In this document: positions 33,013 through 42,559 of the stretch, one piece after another
Position numbering within the stretch: the first letter of the stretch is position 1
Layout: every line of letters starts with the position of its first letter
Source of the DNA: Pontibacter qinzhouensis
GTDB lineage: Bacteria; Bacteroidota; Bacteroidia; Cytophagales; Hymenobacteraceae
NCBI RefSeq assembly: GCF_008017455.1
Contig: NZ_VRTY01000009.1
Location: 26,066-90,065, forward strand
Direction of reading: 5' to 3'
Length of the DNA stretch: 64,000 nucleotides
Made by a program: the position numbers and the translations under genes
The notes under the pieces: generated by a model
What the model saw: only the letters and a program-made list of their open reading frames with translations
The model's database searches: none
Told to the model about the DNA's origin: nothing

Positions 33013-34203
33013 CTAGTATCTAAACAAGGCTTTAACGCTGGAGCCATCGCTGATCTCCGACATGCCATTGTAGCTGCTCACGAACACTTTTCCGCCCTGA
33101 GCTATGGTTTTAACAGCTGCCAGATTTATCAGGTCAAAGTCGCCACGCTGGTACTCTTCATGTATTTCGGCTGTTGCGCTGGTTTCGTTGTATATACCCC
33201 AAACCGGCTCGCTTGGCGAAATGAACAAAGTATCTACACGCCCATGTATGGCTTCAGCTGCCACCGTGGCTATGTCTTCGGAGGTTACGCCTGTGCCTGC
33301 TACTGCCTCGTAACGATCGAGCGACTCCGAATGGCTTTGCTGCATAAGCGGCTTCATAATGGCGAGCGCCTTGTCATGAATGGTGTTAATGCTTTCAATA
33401 TCAGAGTTCTCGTTTAAATGAATATTCTGAGAAACGATGTGCTTGTATTTGGTAATGTTGCGGTAAATGCCACAGTAGTGGTCTACACCTGCCAACACAA
33501 GTGGTTCGTGGGCGTTATGCAGTATCTGCCACAGGTTATTGTCGATGTCGTTCATGAATTCTCTTACACGCTCATGTTCCTCGTCGCCTTTGGTAGAACC
33601 TGGGCCGTGCACAATATTAGAACCGTTATTAGTGGTGGTGGAATGGGTAAAGTTCTGGTCGTGCCCCTTTACATCAAACTTAAGTGAGTCTGTTGTACTC
33701 ATTGATTTTGGCATAAACGCGCTTACGTCTATCTGCCTGATCTTATCGATGGTGGCTTCGTAAAACGCTGTTTTCTCGCGGAACAGGCTAAGTATAAAAA
33801 AGCGCCCGTTCTGGCTCAGAATAGGCAATATGGGCGTAAAATGAAACTCATCGAGTACAAAGACCTCATCTGGCATACTAATAGGCAAGGTATAGTGAGC
33901 TGAGAAACCTTTTGTAATAAATACCGCCAGTCCCTCGCTTTGGTGCCTCCAGAAATTAGAGTCGTTTAGCAGCTCTTCGGCAGGCTGCAGGTATTGGGTA
34001 ATTTCGGTTTCAGGTACATCATGTCTTCCTAAAAGCTCTTTTGCTTTTCGAATCTGATTTTTAAAAGCTAAGCTATCCACTCCGTTCAGGGTTTCTTTAC
34101 CGGCACGGTGAGTAGGTAGATAAAAAGAAAGGCACAGTGCGTTTTGTGTGTTAGCCTGTACATTTATCAGCTTCTCGATGTCGTTTTTATTTATTAATGC
34201 CAT
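33013..34203 (-). CDS. baeRF-type (bacterial archaeo-eukaryotic release factor-like) protein
   Basis: A 396-residue protein with the plan of the bacterial eRF1-like families, probably family 7: an N-terminal domain (LCLSFYLPTHRAGKE, FWRHQSEGLAVFITKGF), a central domain (FFILSLFREKTAFYEA) and a C-terminal eL30-like domain (VDTLFISPSEPVWGIYN, FDLINLAAVKTIAQGGKVFV). Related proteins bind ribosomes or act in ribosome rescue or hibernation, often under stress. A GGQ loop is not evident, so peptide release is not predicted. It has long non-coding flanks on the 5' side. Confidence 0.75.
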   Translation of the reverse strand: MALINKNDIEKLINVQANTQNALCLSFYLPTHRAGKETLNGVDSLAFKNQIRKAKELLGRHDVPETEITQYLQPAEELLNDSNFWRHQSEGLAVFITKGFSAHYTLPISMPDEVFVLDEFHFTPILPILSQNGRFFILSLFREKTAFYEATIDKIRQIDVSAFMPKSMSTTDSLKFDVKGHDQNFTHSTTTNNGSNIVHGPGSTKGDEEHERVREFMNDIDNNLWQILHNAHEPLVLAGVDHYCGIYRNITKYKHIVSQNIHLNENSDIESINTIHDKALAIMKPLMQQSHSESLDRYEAVAGTGVTSEDIATVAAEAIHGRVDTLFISPSEPVWGIYNETSATAEIHEEYQRGDFDLINLAAVKTIAQGGKVFVSSYNGMSEISDGSSVKALFRY

Positions 34204-34585
34204 ATGTGTATAGATTATTAAATTTGTTTAATCACAGTCATTCTGTCTGATTGTGCCTCCGGCTTTTGCAGAGGTGGTAAGGTTTAAGTACGCATCAGTT
34301 TATTTAACGGTTATTATTCTAACTCAGATGAAATTATGCCGAAAGAGTAATTTTACGGTTCCTAACACTCCTGATAAGGTAAAAAAAGCAGGGTTCCGCT
34401 CCTAAATTGCACCAATAGTTAAGAAGAAGCTCAAAAGCATCTGATAAGTTATAAGCCTGCATTTTTCAACTTTATCTTTATTAAGCAGGAGGTATTATGC
34501 TTGTAAAACCTGCTTAAAATCGCTCACTTAAGGAACTACCGTTTGTTTCTTGTTTATATTAGTTGTTACAGGCTACTAAAAAATA
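34204..34585. other. Non-coding gap upstream of baeRF gene
   Basis: No credible gene. It contains a hairpin with arms TTAAGCAGG (34481-34489) and CCTGCTTAA (34509-34517) without a U-tract, and near 34312 a TTATTATTCTAACTCAG stretch that may be a decayed left box of the 57-bp element. Confidence 0.4.
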
Positions 34586-34616
34586 AAAGCCTCCGGGCTT
34601 GGCAGCAGGAGGCTTT
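34586..34616 (-). terminator. Terminator of the redoxin gene
   Basis: Arms AAAGCCTCC (34586-34594) and GGAGGCTTT (34608-34616); plus-strand CTAAAAAATAAA beside it supplies the U-tract for the minus strand. Confidence 0.78.
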
Positions 34617-34649
34617 GCATAGTAAAGTGGAGTGGTTGGTATAGGAAAC

Positions 34650-34707
34650 ACCCTTGACGCTATAACTGCTAAAATTCTCTCCGAAGGCCTAAATCATTAG
34701 AATAATT
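34650..34707 (-). repeat. 57-bp intergenic element, copy 13
   Basis: On the minus strand: AATTATTCTAATGATTT, AGGCCTTCGGAGAG, right box GTCAAGGGT. Lies between the redoxin stop and its terminator. Confidence 0.77.
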
Positions 34708-34747
34708 TAGGTTGACAGCCATTATGGGGACTGCCGTATAGAGGTGC

Positions 34748-36169
34748 TTATTTAGCAGAGGCCTGGCCTTTGTGCAACAGCCGGAGCAGTTCTGTTTCTG
34801 CATCGCGGTTGGTGGGGCGCTTTGGTTTGGTGGTAAGCACATTACCTGCTTCGTCTACCAAAAAATAGGCAGGCAAGTCTTTAATGGCATACTCCGATAA
34901 CAGGTCAGGGCTAAGGCCTTTGTAGAGCTGCACTCCGGGGAGTCGCCGGTTGGTAATCATGTTACGCCAGGCAGTTTCATCCTCGTCCATGCCTACGCTG
35001 ATAAACACCAGGTTTTCGCTGTCGAGTTTGTTGTGGAGCTCCTGCAGGTACGGCATATCGTTTATGCACATGCCGCAGCTGGTGCTCCAGAAGCTCAGGT
35101 ACACCAGCTTGCCTTTGAAATCGCTTAAAGCTACTTCTTCGCCAGTGGCTGTTTGCAGTTTAAAATCGGGAGCAGGGGTTCCGGCTGTTAGTTGCCTGTT
35201 CTGCTGCGAGAGTTCCTGTAAATACGCCAGTAGCTCCTGGTCCTGGTTCAGCGTCTGAAAATCGGTGAGCAGGTCTGCCGATTGCTTTGCGTACCCTTTC
35301 AGAAACGACTGTTTTAAAATTTGGCTTAAGGCCAGCGACTGCACCGGCCCCGTTAGCTTTTGCCTGGCAAGGTGGTAGCTGGTGCTGTAGAAGTCGGGGC
35401 TTGTTTCTGCTTTGCCTGCGGCTATGGCCAGGTGCCGGGTGTAGTTGCTTATAAAACCTGTAAAAGTGGGAGAGTGGATGTTAGCTTCTTCCTGCAGGTT
35501 CAGGGTTTGCAGGTAATCGTAATAAGCAGGCGATGGGGTTAACCTGTTTTCGCTACGCACTGTCTGCTCGCGCAAATCGAAATACATAATTCTATCGTTG
35601 GCATAACCGAAGTCAATTTCTGCCTGAGCCAGTTTATGAAAGGAGAGAGAAAGCGGTGTTTTGGCTATAAATTTCTCCAGGAACTTCAGCTGCTCCTGTT
35701 TCCGCGACTCCAAAAAACTGAGGAACGCTTTTTCGCGCAGCTTTATGTTATCTGGCAGCACCTGGTACTGTTCCAGTTCCTCGAAAGCATAGGCATACTG
35801 GGCCAGGTAATTGTTTTCGCTCGCACCTGCACCCTCAAACTTAGCTGTTTTCAGGAGTTTATCGCCGTTGGCGGTCAGGTGCAGCTCAAAGCCTGGCTCT
35901 ACGTATAAGGTCAGCACTTCCGTGCCGTGCACCAGCTCCGCCAGACCCGGCTTGCTCACCGGCACCTCCAGCCTGAACTGGCCGCCCTTCAAGGTAGCCA
36001 CAATCTCGGTTTCGGTGGTAACCAGACCAGGGGCGCAGTTTACAGCCGTAATTTCTTCGGAGAGCGGTTTGCTGATTTTACCTGTAATAATAGCAGTAGA
36101 TTGTGCCCATACGGGAGAACCTGCCAGAAAAAATAGCAGCAGGAACAGGTTGGCCAACGTTTGTTTCAT
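34748..36169 (-). CDS. TlpA-like periplasmic redoxin
   Basis: A 473-residue exported protein. A signal peptide ends near SPVWAQS. Residues about 25-130 form a beta-rich domain similar to the DUF4369-like N-termini found with redoxins; about 130-320 is helical. The C-terminal thioredoxin/TlpA domain starts at APDFKLQTATGEEVALSDFKGK, with SCGMC (CxxC) in WSTSCGMCINDMPYL and cis-Pro in KDLPAYFLVD. Such proteins reduce periplasmic disulfides, for example in cytochrome c maturation; the CGMC motif is not diagnostic. It is transcribed alone. Confidence 0.87.
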   Translation of the reverse strand: MKQTLANLFLLLFFLAGSPVWAQSTAIITGKISKPLSEEITAVNCAPGLVTTETEIVATLKGGQFRLEVPVSKPGLAELVHGTEVLTLYVEPGFELHLTANGDKLLKTAKFEGAGASENNYLAQYAYAFEELEQYQVLPDNIKLREKAFLSFLESRKQEQLKFLEKFIAKTPLSLSFHKLAQAEIDFGYANDRIMYFDLREQTVRSENRLTPSPAYYDYLQTLNLQEEANIHSPTFTGFISNYTRHLAIAAGKAETSPDFYSTSYHLARQKLTGPVQSLALSQILKQSFLKGYAKQSADLLTDFQTLNQDQELLAYLQELSQQNRQLTAGTPAPDFKLQTATGEEVALSDFKGKLVYLSFWSTSCGMCINDMPYLQELHNKLDSENLVFISVGMDEDETAWRNMITNRRLPGVQLYKGLSPDLLSEYAIKDLPAYFLVDEAGNVLTTKPKRPTNRDAETELLRLLHKGQASAK

Positions 36170-36205
36170 ATAGAAGATAAGATTCGGCTAAAGTATATAA
36201 TTTGT

Positions 36206-36262
36206 GCCCTTGACCTTTTTTCCTTCGGAGGGCTTTGGAAGGGCGTTTTTATTTGAATAATC
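36206..36262 (-). repeat. 57-bp intergenic element, copy 14
   Basis: On the minus strand: GATTATTCAAATAAAAA, GCCCTTCCAAAGCC then CTCCGAAGG, right box GTCAAGGGC. Immediately upstream of the redoxin start. Confidence 0.75.
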
Positions 36263-36781
36263 TGATTGCTGACCTTTTGTTCCTAGTTGTTTACCGGCTG
36301 ATTTCTCTAAAACTTGTAGAAATGCGTGAGAGGCTAAGGAAGTAAAGTATAGATCTCGATTTGTAGTAGGTTATATCCACGCAATCCAAATTTAGAGTTT
36401 AAACATGGTAAAAGAAGTTAACGAAGCTAATTCCCTTCTACCCTAAGCGTTTAGCACCACATAAAGATGTTGTGAATATCTGAAAACAACTCTGTTACAA
36501 CTAATTTGGCAGGCAAATAATTCCACTGGTACAGTGGCCGCAACAGAACTGCGCCTCAAGCCTTTGCATAAGCCTTACCATCGGTTTTTGCTACTGATTT
36601 CTATAACAACCTCTTCAGCCCCTGAAGCAAGAAGGGAAAGTCTGTAGCCAGGAAACCAGCAAAATCAAGCTTTATCAGGTTAAAACAATTCCTGCTGGTT
36701 TATCCTTTTACAGACTTGCCCTTTTCTATTTCTTCTGTGAGATGTGCCTCTGCCTGATCTATAGCTTTCTGGTTTTAGCTC
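36263..36781. other. Non-coding gap between radA and redoxin
   Basis: About 520 bases with no gene that I can support. On the minus strand, right after the radA stop, 23 codons (QKAIDQAEAHLTEEIEKGKS...) end in TAA near 36710 but have no start codon. Confidence 0.4.
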
Positions 36782-38161
36782 TTACCCAAACAAGCCCTGA
36801 AAAACTTCTTCGAGGCGGCCTACTGCATGTATCTTAATCGAGAACTTGCTCAAGTCAACGCCTTTCTTGTTGTACTTCGAAATATAAATTTCGCGGAAGC
36901 CCAGCTTCTCGGCCTCTGTAATGCGGTTCTCGACACGGTTAACAGCTCTTACCTCGCCACCCAAACCAACCTCAGCGGCAAAACAAGTAGTAGAGGGTAT
37001 CGACATGTCTTCGAAGGAGGAGAGGATGGAGGCACAAACAGCCAGATCGAGGGCAGGATCTTCTACCTTAAGGCCGCCGGCAATGTTCAGGAACACATCC
37101 TGGGCACCAAGCCGGTAGCCGCCGCGCTTCTCCAACACTGCCAGCAGCATGTTCAGGCGTTTGCCATCGAAGCCGGTGCTCGCGCGTTGCGGCGTGCCGT
37201 AGGTGGCAACGCTCACCAGGCTCTGCACCTCTATCAGCAGGGGCCGGTTACCTTCTAAGGTAGCACCAATGGCAATACCGCTAAAGGCATCTTCGCGCTG
37301 CGAAATCAGGATCTCGGAGGGGTTACTGACCTCGCGCAGGCCCGAGCCCAGCATTTCGTAAATACCCAGCTCGGAGGTAGAGCCGAAGCGGTTTTTGGTA
37401 GTGCGCAGGATGCGGTAGGTCATGTGCCGGTCGCCTTCGAACTGCAGCACCGTGTCTACCATATGCTCCAGTATTTTGGGGCCAGCCAGGTTGCCCTCTT
37501 TGGTGATGTGGCCGATCAGGAACACAGGCGTACCACTCTCTTTGGCAAACTTGAGCAGCTCCGCCGTACACTCCCGCACCTGGCTCACGCTACCTGCCCC
37601 GGCCTCTATAAACGATGAGTGAAGCGTCTGGATAGAGTCTACGACAAGTACCTGTGGCTGCAGCAGTTCTATCTGTTTAAATATGTTCTGTGTTCCGGTT
37701 TCAGTAAGAATATAACAATCCGACTGCTGGGCTTCCAGGCGTTCGGCACGCATTTTAATTTGCTGCTCACTTTCCTCCCCGCTCACATACAGCACCCGGT
37801 GCCCCTGCAGGCCCAATGCAATCTGCAGCATGAGCGTAGATTTACCGATGCCGGGTTCTCCCCCGATCAAAACCATAGAGCCAGGCACGATGCCACCACC
37901 CAGTACGCGGTTCAGCTCCTGGTCTTTTGTCTGGATGCGCTGCTGGTCCTGATAACTGATTTCGGCAATTGGTTTAGGTTTGCTGGCTACCTGCCCGGAG
38001 GAGCTGCTTACTTTCCAGGCGCTGGTTGGAGTCAGCTCTTCGCGCTTCACAACTTCCTCTACATAGGTGTTCCACTCACCACAGGCAGGGCACTTGCCTA
38101 TCCACTTAGCCGATTGGGCACCGCAGTTTTGGCAGAAATAGGACGTTTTTATCTTGGCCAT
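36782..38161 (-). CDS. radA: DNA repair protein RadA
   Basis: The protein from Met 38161 is 459 residues. RadA is a RecA-like, DnaB-related ATPase that drives branch migration in recombination. Features: zinc finger Cys10, Cys13, Cys24 and Cys27 (CQNCG...CPACG), Walker A GEPGIGKS at 101-108, KNRFG at 256-260 (the RadA hallmark), and a C-terminal Lon-like domain (about 290-459; GEVRAVNRVENRITEAEKLG). The frame is open for 50 more codons, but that stretch falls in repeat E and has no resemblance to RadA. Confidence 0.96.
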   Translation of the reverse strand: MAKIKTSYFCQNCGAQSAKWIGKCPACGEWNTYVEEVVKREELTPTSAWKVSSSSGQVASKPKPIAEISYQDQQRIQTKDQELNRVLGGGIVPGSMVLIGGEPGIGKSTLMLQIALGLQGHRVLYVSGEESEQQIKMRAERLEAQQSDCYILTETGTQNIFKQIELLQPQVLVVDSIQTLHSSFIEAGAGSVSQVRECTAELLKFAKESGTPVFLIGHITKEGNLAGPKILEHMVDTVLQFEGDRHMTYRILRTTKNRFGSTSELGIYEMLGSGLREVSNPSEILISQREDAFSGIAIGATLEGNRPLLIEVQSLVSVATYGTPQRASTGFDGKRLNMLLAVLEKRGGYRLGAQDVFLNIAGGLKVEDPALDLAVCASILSSFEDMSIPSTTCFAAEVGLGGEVRAVNRVENRITEAEKLGFREIYISKYNKKGVDLSKFSIKIHAVGRLEEVFQGLFG

Positions 38162-38192
38162 GGCATTTATATAGTTGGTGTCATAACTTTCC

Positions 38193-38325
38193 GGAATTCG
38201 AAATTGCATAGCTTCGAGAAACAGGACACAAGTATCGGGACGCAGGAATTTTTTTAATCTTATTATTGAAATTGAAAAACAAGCTTTGAATTCAGAAAGA
38301 TTATGTCGCAATCTATAACAAGTGC
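38193..38325. repeat. Repeat family E, copy 2
   Basis: GGAATTC, GCTTCGAGAAACAGGACACA, AGTATCGGGACGCAG, then TTCAGAAAGATTATGTCGCA and CTATAACAAGTGC. Aligns by eye with 27009-27136; the tail also resembles 54921-54960. It overlaps the false N-terminal extension of radA. Confidence 0.4.
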
Positions 38326-38393
38326 AAAATTATAGTAAACCATGCAGATTGCACTGCTCAAGCTAACTGCTTAATAATTTTTAACCATTCAAG

Positions 38394-38492
38394 GCAAAAC
38401 AAATATTCTTTTTGCTGTTGCTGGCGCAATTCATTCCCTCTGCCTCCTTTGCGCAAAAAAGAGGGCCGGAAGTATATAATGGCATTTGGTAA
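38394..38492 (+). pseudogene. Possible remnant of a secreted-protein 5' end
   Basis: The frame encodes AKQIFFLLLLAQFIPSASFA (38394-38453), which looks like a signal peptide with an AxA-type cleavage site, then QKRGPEVYNGIW and a stop. There is no ATG, GTG or TTG at the expected beginning; GCA occupies the place of a start codon. It may be a decayed exported-protein gene or chance. The gap 38162-38525 otherwise holds only repeat E. Confidence 0.3.
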
Positions 38493-38525
38493 TATAGTTG
38501 TTCAGAGACTGCAGCAGGAGGCACG

Positions 38526-41465
38526 TTATACCTGTGTGGCTGCGCCCGTCGTTACCGCAACAGGTTCCTGCTTAAAGTAAACGGTAAAGGTGGTGCCTTG
38601 GCCTAACTCACTGGCTACCTCTATACGGCCTGCATTATTCTCGATAATCCGTTTTACTATGTAAAGCCCTATACCGGTGCCCTCCACATGCGAGTGGAAG
38701 CGCCTGAACATGGCAAACAGCTTTTGCTGTTGCTCTTTGCGTATACCTAAGCCATTGTCTGTCACTCGTAGCACCACATACTCCCCCTCCCGGAACGTGC
38801 TGATTTCTACTTCCGGAGCACGGTCGCTGGCGCGATATTTTATACCGTTAGATACCAGGTTGTACACGATGCTGCGCAGGTTCTTACGGGCATATAACAA
38901 CCCTTTCTCTCTGAAGTCGGTTTTTATCTGCACACCAGACTCTTCTACCAGGTTCTGGATATCGCTTTTTACGTCCTGCAGAATATCTTCGAAAGAGAGA
39001 GGCTCTACAGAAGCCTGCAGGTCTTTCTGCACTTTTGTTATTTCGGCCAGGTCGGCTATGGTTTGTTTCAGCTTATGGATAGAGGAGGTTACCATATCCA
39101 GTATCTGCTCGTCTTCTTCGTTTATTTTACCCTGCAGTATGTCGCGGAGGAGCGTCACCAGTCCCTCCATGTTGGCTATTGGCGATTTGAGGTCGTGTGA
39201 GGCCGTGTATACAAAGCTGTCGAGGTCGTCGTTTATGCGCAGGAGCTCAGTGTTTTTCTCGCTCAACTCATCGTTGGTGAGTAACAGTTTTTTACGGGCC
39301 GCTACCAGTTCCGTCACTTCTACAGCAAACATGAGCACGGCTTCTACGCTGCCTTTGCCGTTTACCAACGGCTGGTACACCAGGTTAAAGTAGCCTTCGG
39401 TTAGCTCGCCATTGTTTTCGCGGTCTATCAGGGCTGGCAACTCGTTGCCGATAAAAGGCCTGCCGGTTCTGAATACTTTTTCGAGGCGCTCCACAATTTG
39501 CAACCCCTCCGACTCAGGGTGTGCCTCTTCTACGGTTTTGCCTACCAGCAGCCTGTTGCCGTACAGCTTTTTATACGATGGGTTTGCCAGCACATATTGC
39601 TTGTCGGGGGCACGTACCAGGCCAACCAGGGCAGGTACTTCCAGGAACAACTTTTGTATAAGTTCGGCATTCTGCCTTACCTTTTTCTGCGCCTCCTTTA
39701 TTTCGGTAATATCCAGAATAGAACCGATATGACCTAGAAACTCGCCATCGGCACCTAAGCGTGGCGTGCCAGTGCTCACTACCCAGCGGTGCTTGCCATC
39801 GTGGCGCTTCAGCCTGAATTCTGTTCTGTAAGCACTGGCCTCTTCGGCTGCTTTTTTATAGCTCCGCTCAAAGCCAGGCAGGTCTTTGGCATGAATAGCC
39901 TGGTGCCAGCCAATGTTCATTGTCTCATCAAAGCTTTGCCCGGTAAAATCGAGCCACTGCTTGTTTACATACATGCAATTACCTGTGGCATCGGTTACCC
40001 AAATCATTACAGGAGCGTGATCGGCCATGGTTCTGAACCGGGCTTCGCTCTCTATAATGGCCTGTTGTGCCCGCTTCTCATCGGTAATATCGCGCACCTC
40101 TATAATAGACAGCGAGGGCTTGCCACTTTCTGTAATTGGCCGTGCGGCACACATCACATTCACAAAAACACCGTCTTTTCGCACAAACACATCTTCGTGG
40201 GCTCTCAGGCTTTTGTTGTTTTGAATGACCATGTTCAGCGGGCACTCCTGGCGCGGATACAGTTTGCCATTTGGGCGCTTGTAGTGGATGAGGTCGTGCA
40301 TGGGCTTCTTTTTGAAGTCCTCTATGGTGTAGCCCAGCATTTCTTCGGCTGCCGGGTTCAGGAAGGAGCAGTACCCGTTGGCATCCATTATAAAGAGGGC
40401 CGCAGTGGCATTGTCGGTAATAGTTTGTTTCAGGCGGTTAGATCGGCGGCTAACGGTTAACGACCAGATAATTAAGAACATCAACAACCCAATTACAGCG
40501 CCACCAAACAAGATAAAGAAAGGCAGGTTGTTTTCGGTAGACTGCACAAACTGAGGATTGGCCGTGCAGTAGATGCGCCAGGTGTGGTTGCCGATACTGA
40601 GGGTGCTGAGCCAGTAGAAGGGCCGCTCCTTCTTTTTCTGATAATAAAGGGTGGTGTCGGAGCTGAATAACAGGTTTTCGGGGCTAAGGGTAGAGCCGTC
40701 GTAAATCTCCACATCTAACTCCCTGAAATGCTGGTTCAGGATGCGCTGCATAAGGTCCTTTACGCGGAACGGACTGTAAATATACCCTTCTATGAGCTGT
40801 TGGCGGGCTTTTATGGAAATGGGGTCGGCGTTGTTTTTATACACCGGCAGGTATATCAGAAAACCATCCTGGTCGTCCTCGCCGGTTTCCTGCACCAGGC
40901 GCACTTTGCCGGTCATGCCAGGCTGTTTTGTATCGCGGGCTATCTGCATAGCCGATCTTCTGATAGGCTCACTAAACATGTCGTAGCCGAAAGCACGCAG
41001 GTTACGCCCGGTAAACGGCTCCAGATAGATAATAGAGGTGTAGATGTTACGCGGGTCTGTGGGCCAGATTGTGTACTCCGGATAGCCCTCTGTTCTTATT
41101 TTTTTTATATGCTGTTGCAGCTTGTCTGCTTCTACAACAGCCGCAAAACCTAAACCTTGTATGCCGGGGTAGCTCTCCTCCAGGTTCAGGCCTTCGTAGT
41201 ACTGCTTCCACGACTCTCGTCGCACGGTGTCGGATGCCATAAAAAAAGCCTTGGCGCCCACCAGAATCTGCAGATAATCATGCATGCGCACCTCAATAGC
41301 AGCAGTCGCCTGCGTTGCTTTGAGCTCGAACAACTTTCTGTTTCTGTCTTCTATCTTGCTCTGCGACTCCGCATAAATAATGAGCGTAATTAAAAAAATA
41401 AACAGGAAAGAGGCGATGGCTATGATATAATCCTTAACAAAGGCGGCCAATCTGGCAATATTCAT
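38526..41465 (-). CDS. CHASE/PAS hybrid-free sensor histidine kinase
   Basis: A 979-residue membrane kinase. Order: membrane segment (about 12-30), periplasmic CHASE-type sensor domain (about 40-300, with LGFAAVVEAD and IYLEPFTGRNLRAFGYDMF), second membrane segment (about 318-338), three PAS domains (about 345-700; FLNPAAEEMLGYT, YVNKQWLDFTGQS, LANPSYKKLYG), a HisKA domain with the phospho-acceptor His in TASHDLKSPI (about 757), and a C-terminal HATPase with DNGLGI and GTGIGLYIVKRI. No receiver domain or neighbouring response regulator is present, so the partner is unknown. The CHASE ligand is not predictable; adenine-type cytokinins are only one possibility. Confidence 0.9.
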   Translation of the reverse strand: MNIARLAAFVKDYIIAIASFLFIFLITLIIYAESQSKIEDRNRKLFELKATQATAAIEVRMHDYLQILVGAKAFFMASDTVRRESWKQYYEGLNLEESYPGIQGLGFAAVVEADKLQQHIKKIRTEGYPEYTIWPTDPRNIYTSIIYLEPFTGRNLRAFGYDMFSEPIRRSAMQIARDTKQPGMTGKVRLVQETGEDDQDGFLIYLPVYKNNADPISIKARQQLIEGYIYSPFRVKDLMQRILNQHFRELDVEIYDGSTLSPENLLFSSDTTLYYQKKKERPFYWLSTLSIGNHTWRIYCTANPQFVQSTENNLPFFILFGGAVIGLLMFLIIWSLTVSRRSNRLKQTITDNATAALFIMDANGYCSFLNPAAEEMLGYTIEDFKKKPMHDLIHYKRPNGKLYPRQECPLNMVIQNNKSLRAHEDVFVRKDGVFVNVMCAARPITESGKPSLSIIEVRDITDEKRAQQAIIESEARFRTMADHAPVMIWVTDATGNCMYVNKQWLDFTGQSFDETMNIGWHQAIHAKDLPGFERSYKKAAEEASAYRTEFRLKRHDGKHRWVVSTGTPRLGADGEFLGHIGSILDITEIKEAQKKVRQNAELIQKLFLEVPALVGLVRAPDKQYVLANPSYKKLYGNRLLVGKTVEEAHPESEGLQIVERLEKVFRTGRPFIGNELPALIDRENNGELTEGYFNLVYQPLVNGKGSVEAVLMFAVEVTELVAARKKLLLTNDELSEKNTELLRINDDLDSFVYTASHDLKSPIANMEGLVTLLRDILQGKINEEDEQILDMVTSSIHKLKQTIADLAEITKVQKDLQASVEPLSFEDILQDVKSDIQNLVEESGVQIKTDFREKGLLYARKNLRSIVYNLVSNGIKYRASDRAPEVEISTFREGEYVVLRVTDNGLGIRKEQQQKLFAMFRRFHSHVEGTGIGLYIVKRIIENNAGRIEVASELGQGTTFTVYFKQEPVAVTTGAATQV

Positions 41466-41831
41466 CCGTGTTGTGTAAATACCGATTATCTACCTGCTAC
41501 CATTCCTGCTTCAGAAGCCTGTAAAGATGTGGCTTCTGAGCAACAAAATCGAACTAAAAATAAACTTTAAACCTGAATGGCAGACCGGCAAGCTATCAAA
41601 ATATTCCAAAAATAAACAAAAACATGCCTGACCCCAAGCCTTTTCGCCTTTAATGCACCAGCTGTACCCAAGCCAATAGTTTTTAGGGTACCGCTGCTGC
41701 TTGCAACCCAAATAGCGATAGCCTTTGCTCAAAGCCTGCAGTTGTAGTTGAACAAAGTCAGGACGATGGTTTATTTTCTGAAAATTGAGGATAGGATGCT
41801 AACTTGCACCTTAAATTAAGGAGAAGGAAAC
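41466..41831. other. Non-coding gap between divergent genes
   Basis: 366 bases between the divergent histidine kinase and the membrane protein. I see no gene, repeat copy or clear promoter box. Confidence 0.4.
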
Positions 41832-42551
41832 ATGCTGGATATTTTAAGGAGCCTTTTAATCAGTTTTTTAACCGTAACAGTGCTGCTACCTGTTGTGCGG
41901 TATGCGCTCCGACGAATGGCGCCTGCACACCATGCACCGGCCATAACCGAAGACGAAAGCAAGTTTATACAGAAGCAGGAGTGGAAGCTGATGTTCTTCT
42001 ATTATTTCTTTTCCTGTGTACTGGGTGTTTTCTGTGCTGGCAGTCTTTCGCTGTTGTCGAGTATTATAAATATGCCCACCGGTACCGATTTGTACCTGCT
42101 CACGCCAAATTTTGAGGCCATGTTTGCTCCTGGCCTCTTACTTGGCCTTATACTGGCTTTCCTGCCTTTGCGCCTGGTGCAACAAACTTTGCTGGGGCAG
42201 GAGTACGAGCTCTATCAAACATACCTGCAGCACCAGGAGGGGCATAAATCGTTGAGGACCTATGGCTTTTTACTCTCATTCTTGTTACTGCTGGCGCTGG
42301 TGCTGGCATTTTTTGCGATGCGGTGGCACGTAACCATCGCAGCCGAAAAACTAACTATCACGAACCTGCTGCTGCAGGAGCGAACCTACTCTATGCAGCA
42401 GATCGAGTCTATCCGGTACCTCGGCAAAGAAGGTGAGTACCTGATTATGTTACACGATAAAACGCTCATAAACACCACTTACCTGAAGCCTGTAAACCTC
42501 GATATTATTGCATTGCTTTCGCAAAATTCAGGTAAAACTGTTATCCGGTAA
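41832..42551 (+). CDS. Membrane protein of unknown function
   Basis: A 239-residue protein with four predicted membrane segments (about 3-20, 54-75, 98-115, 145-165) and a cytoplasmic or periplasmic C-terminal 70 residues (ITIAAEKLTITNLLLQERTYSMQQIESI) that could form a small beta-rich, PH-like domain. I do not recognise the family. It stands alone, followed within 9 bases by copy 15 of the 57-bp element, whose strong hairpin appears to serve as its terminator. Confidence 0.75.
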   Translation: MLDILRSLLISFLTVTVLLPVVRYALRRMAPAHHAPAITEDESKFIQKQEWKLMFFYYFFSCVLGVFCAGSLSLLSSIINMPTGTDLYLLTPNFEAMFAPGLLLGLILAFLPLRLVQQTLLGQEYELYQTYLQHQEGHKSLRTYGFLLSFLLLLALVLAFFAMRWHVTIAAEKLTITNLLLQERTYSMQQIESIRYLGKEGEYLIMLHDKTLINTTYLKPVNLDIIALLSQNSGKTVIR

Positions 42552-42559
42552 GCGGCAAC

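Noticed and set aside
34312..34350. Possible 23rd copy of the 57-bp element
   Set aside because: Only TTATTATTCTAA resembles the left box; the palindrome and right box are missing.
36710..36778. 23 codons (QKAIDQAEAHLTEEIEKGKS...) on the minus strand right after radA
   Set aside because: It looks coding-like but has a stop two codons upstream and no start codon, so it cannot be supported as a gene.
38162..38311. 50-residue N-terminal extension of RadA
   Set aside because: The RadA zinc finger follows directly after Met 38161 as in the family; the extension lies in repeat E and has no resemblance to RadA.
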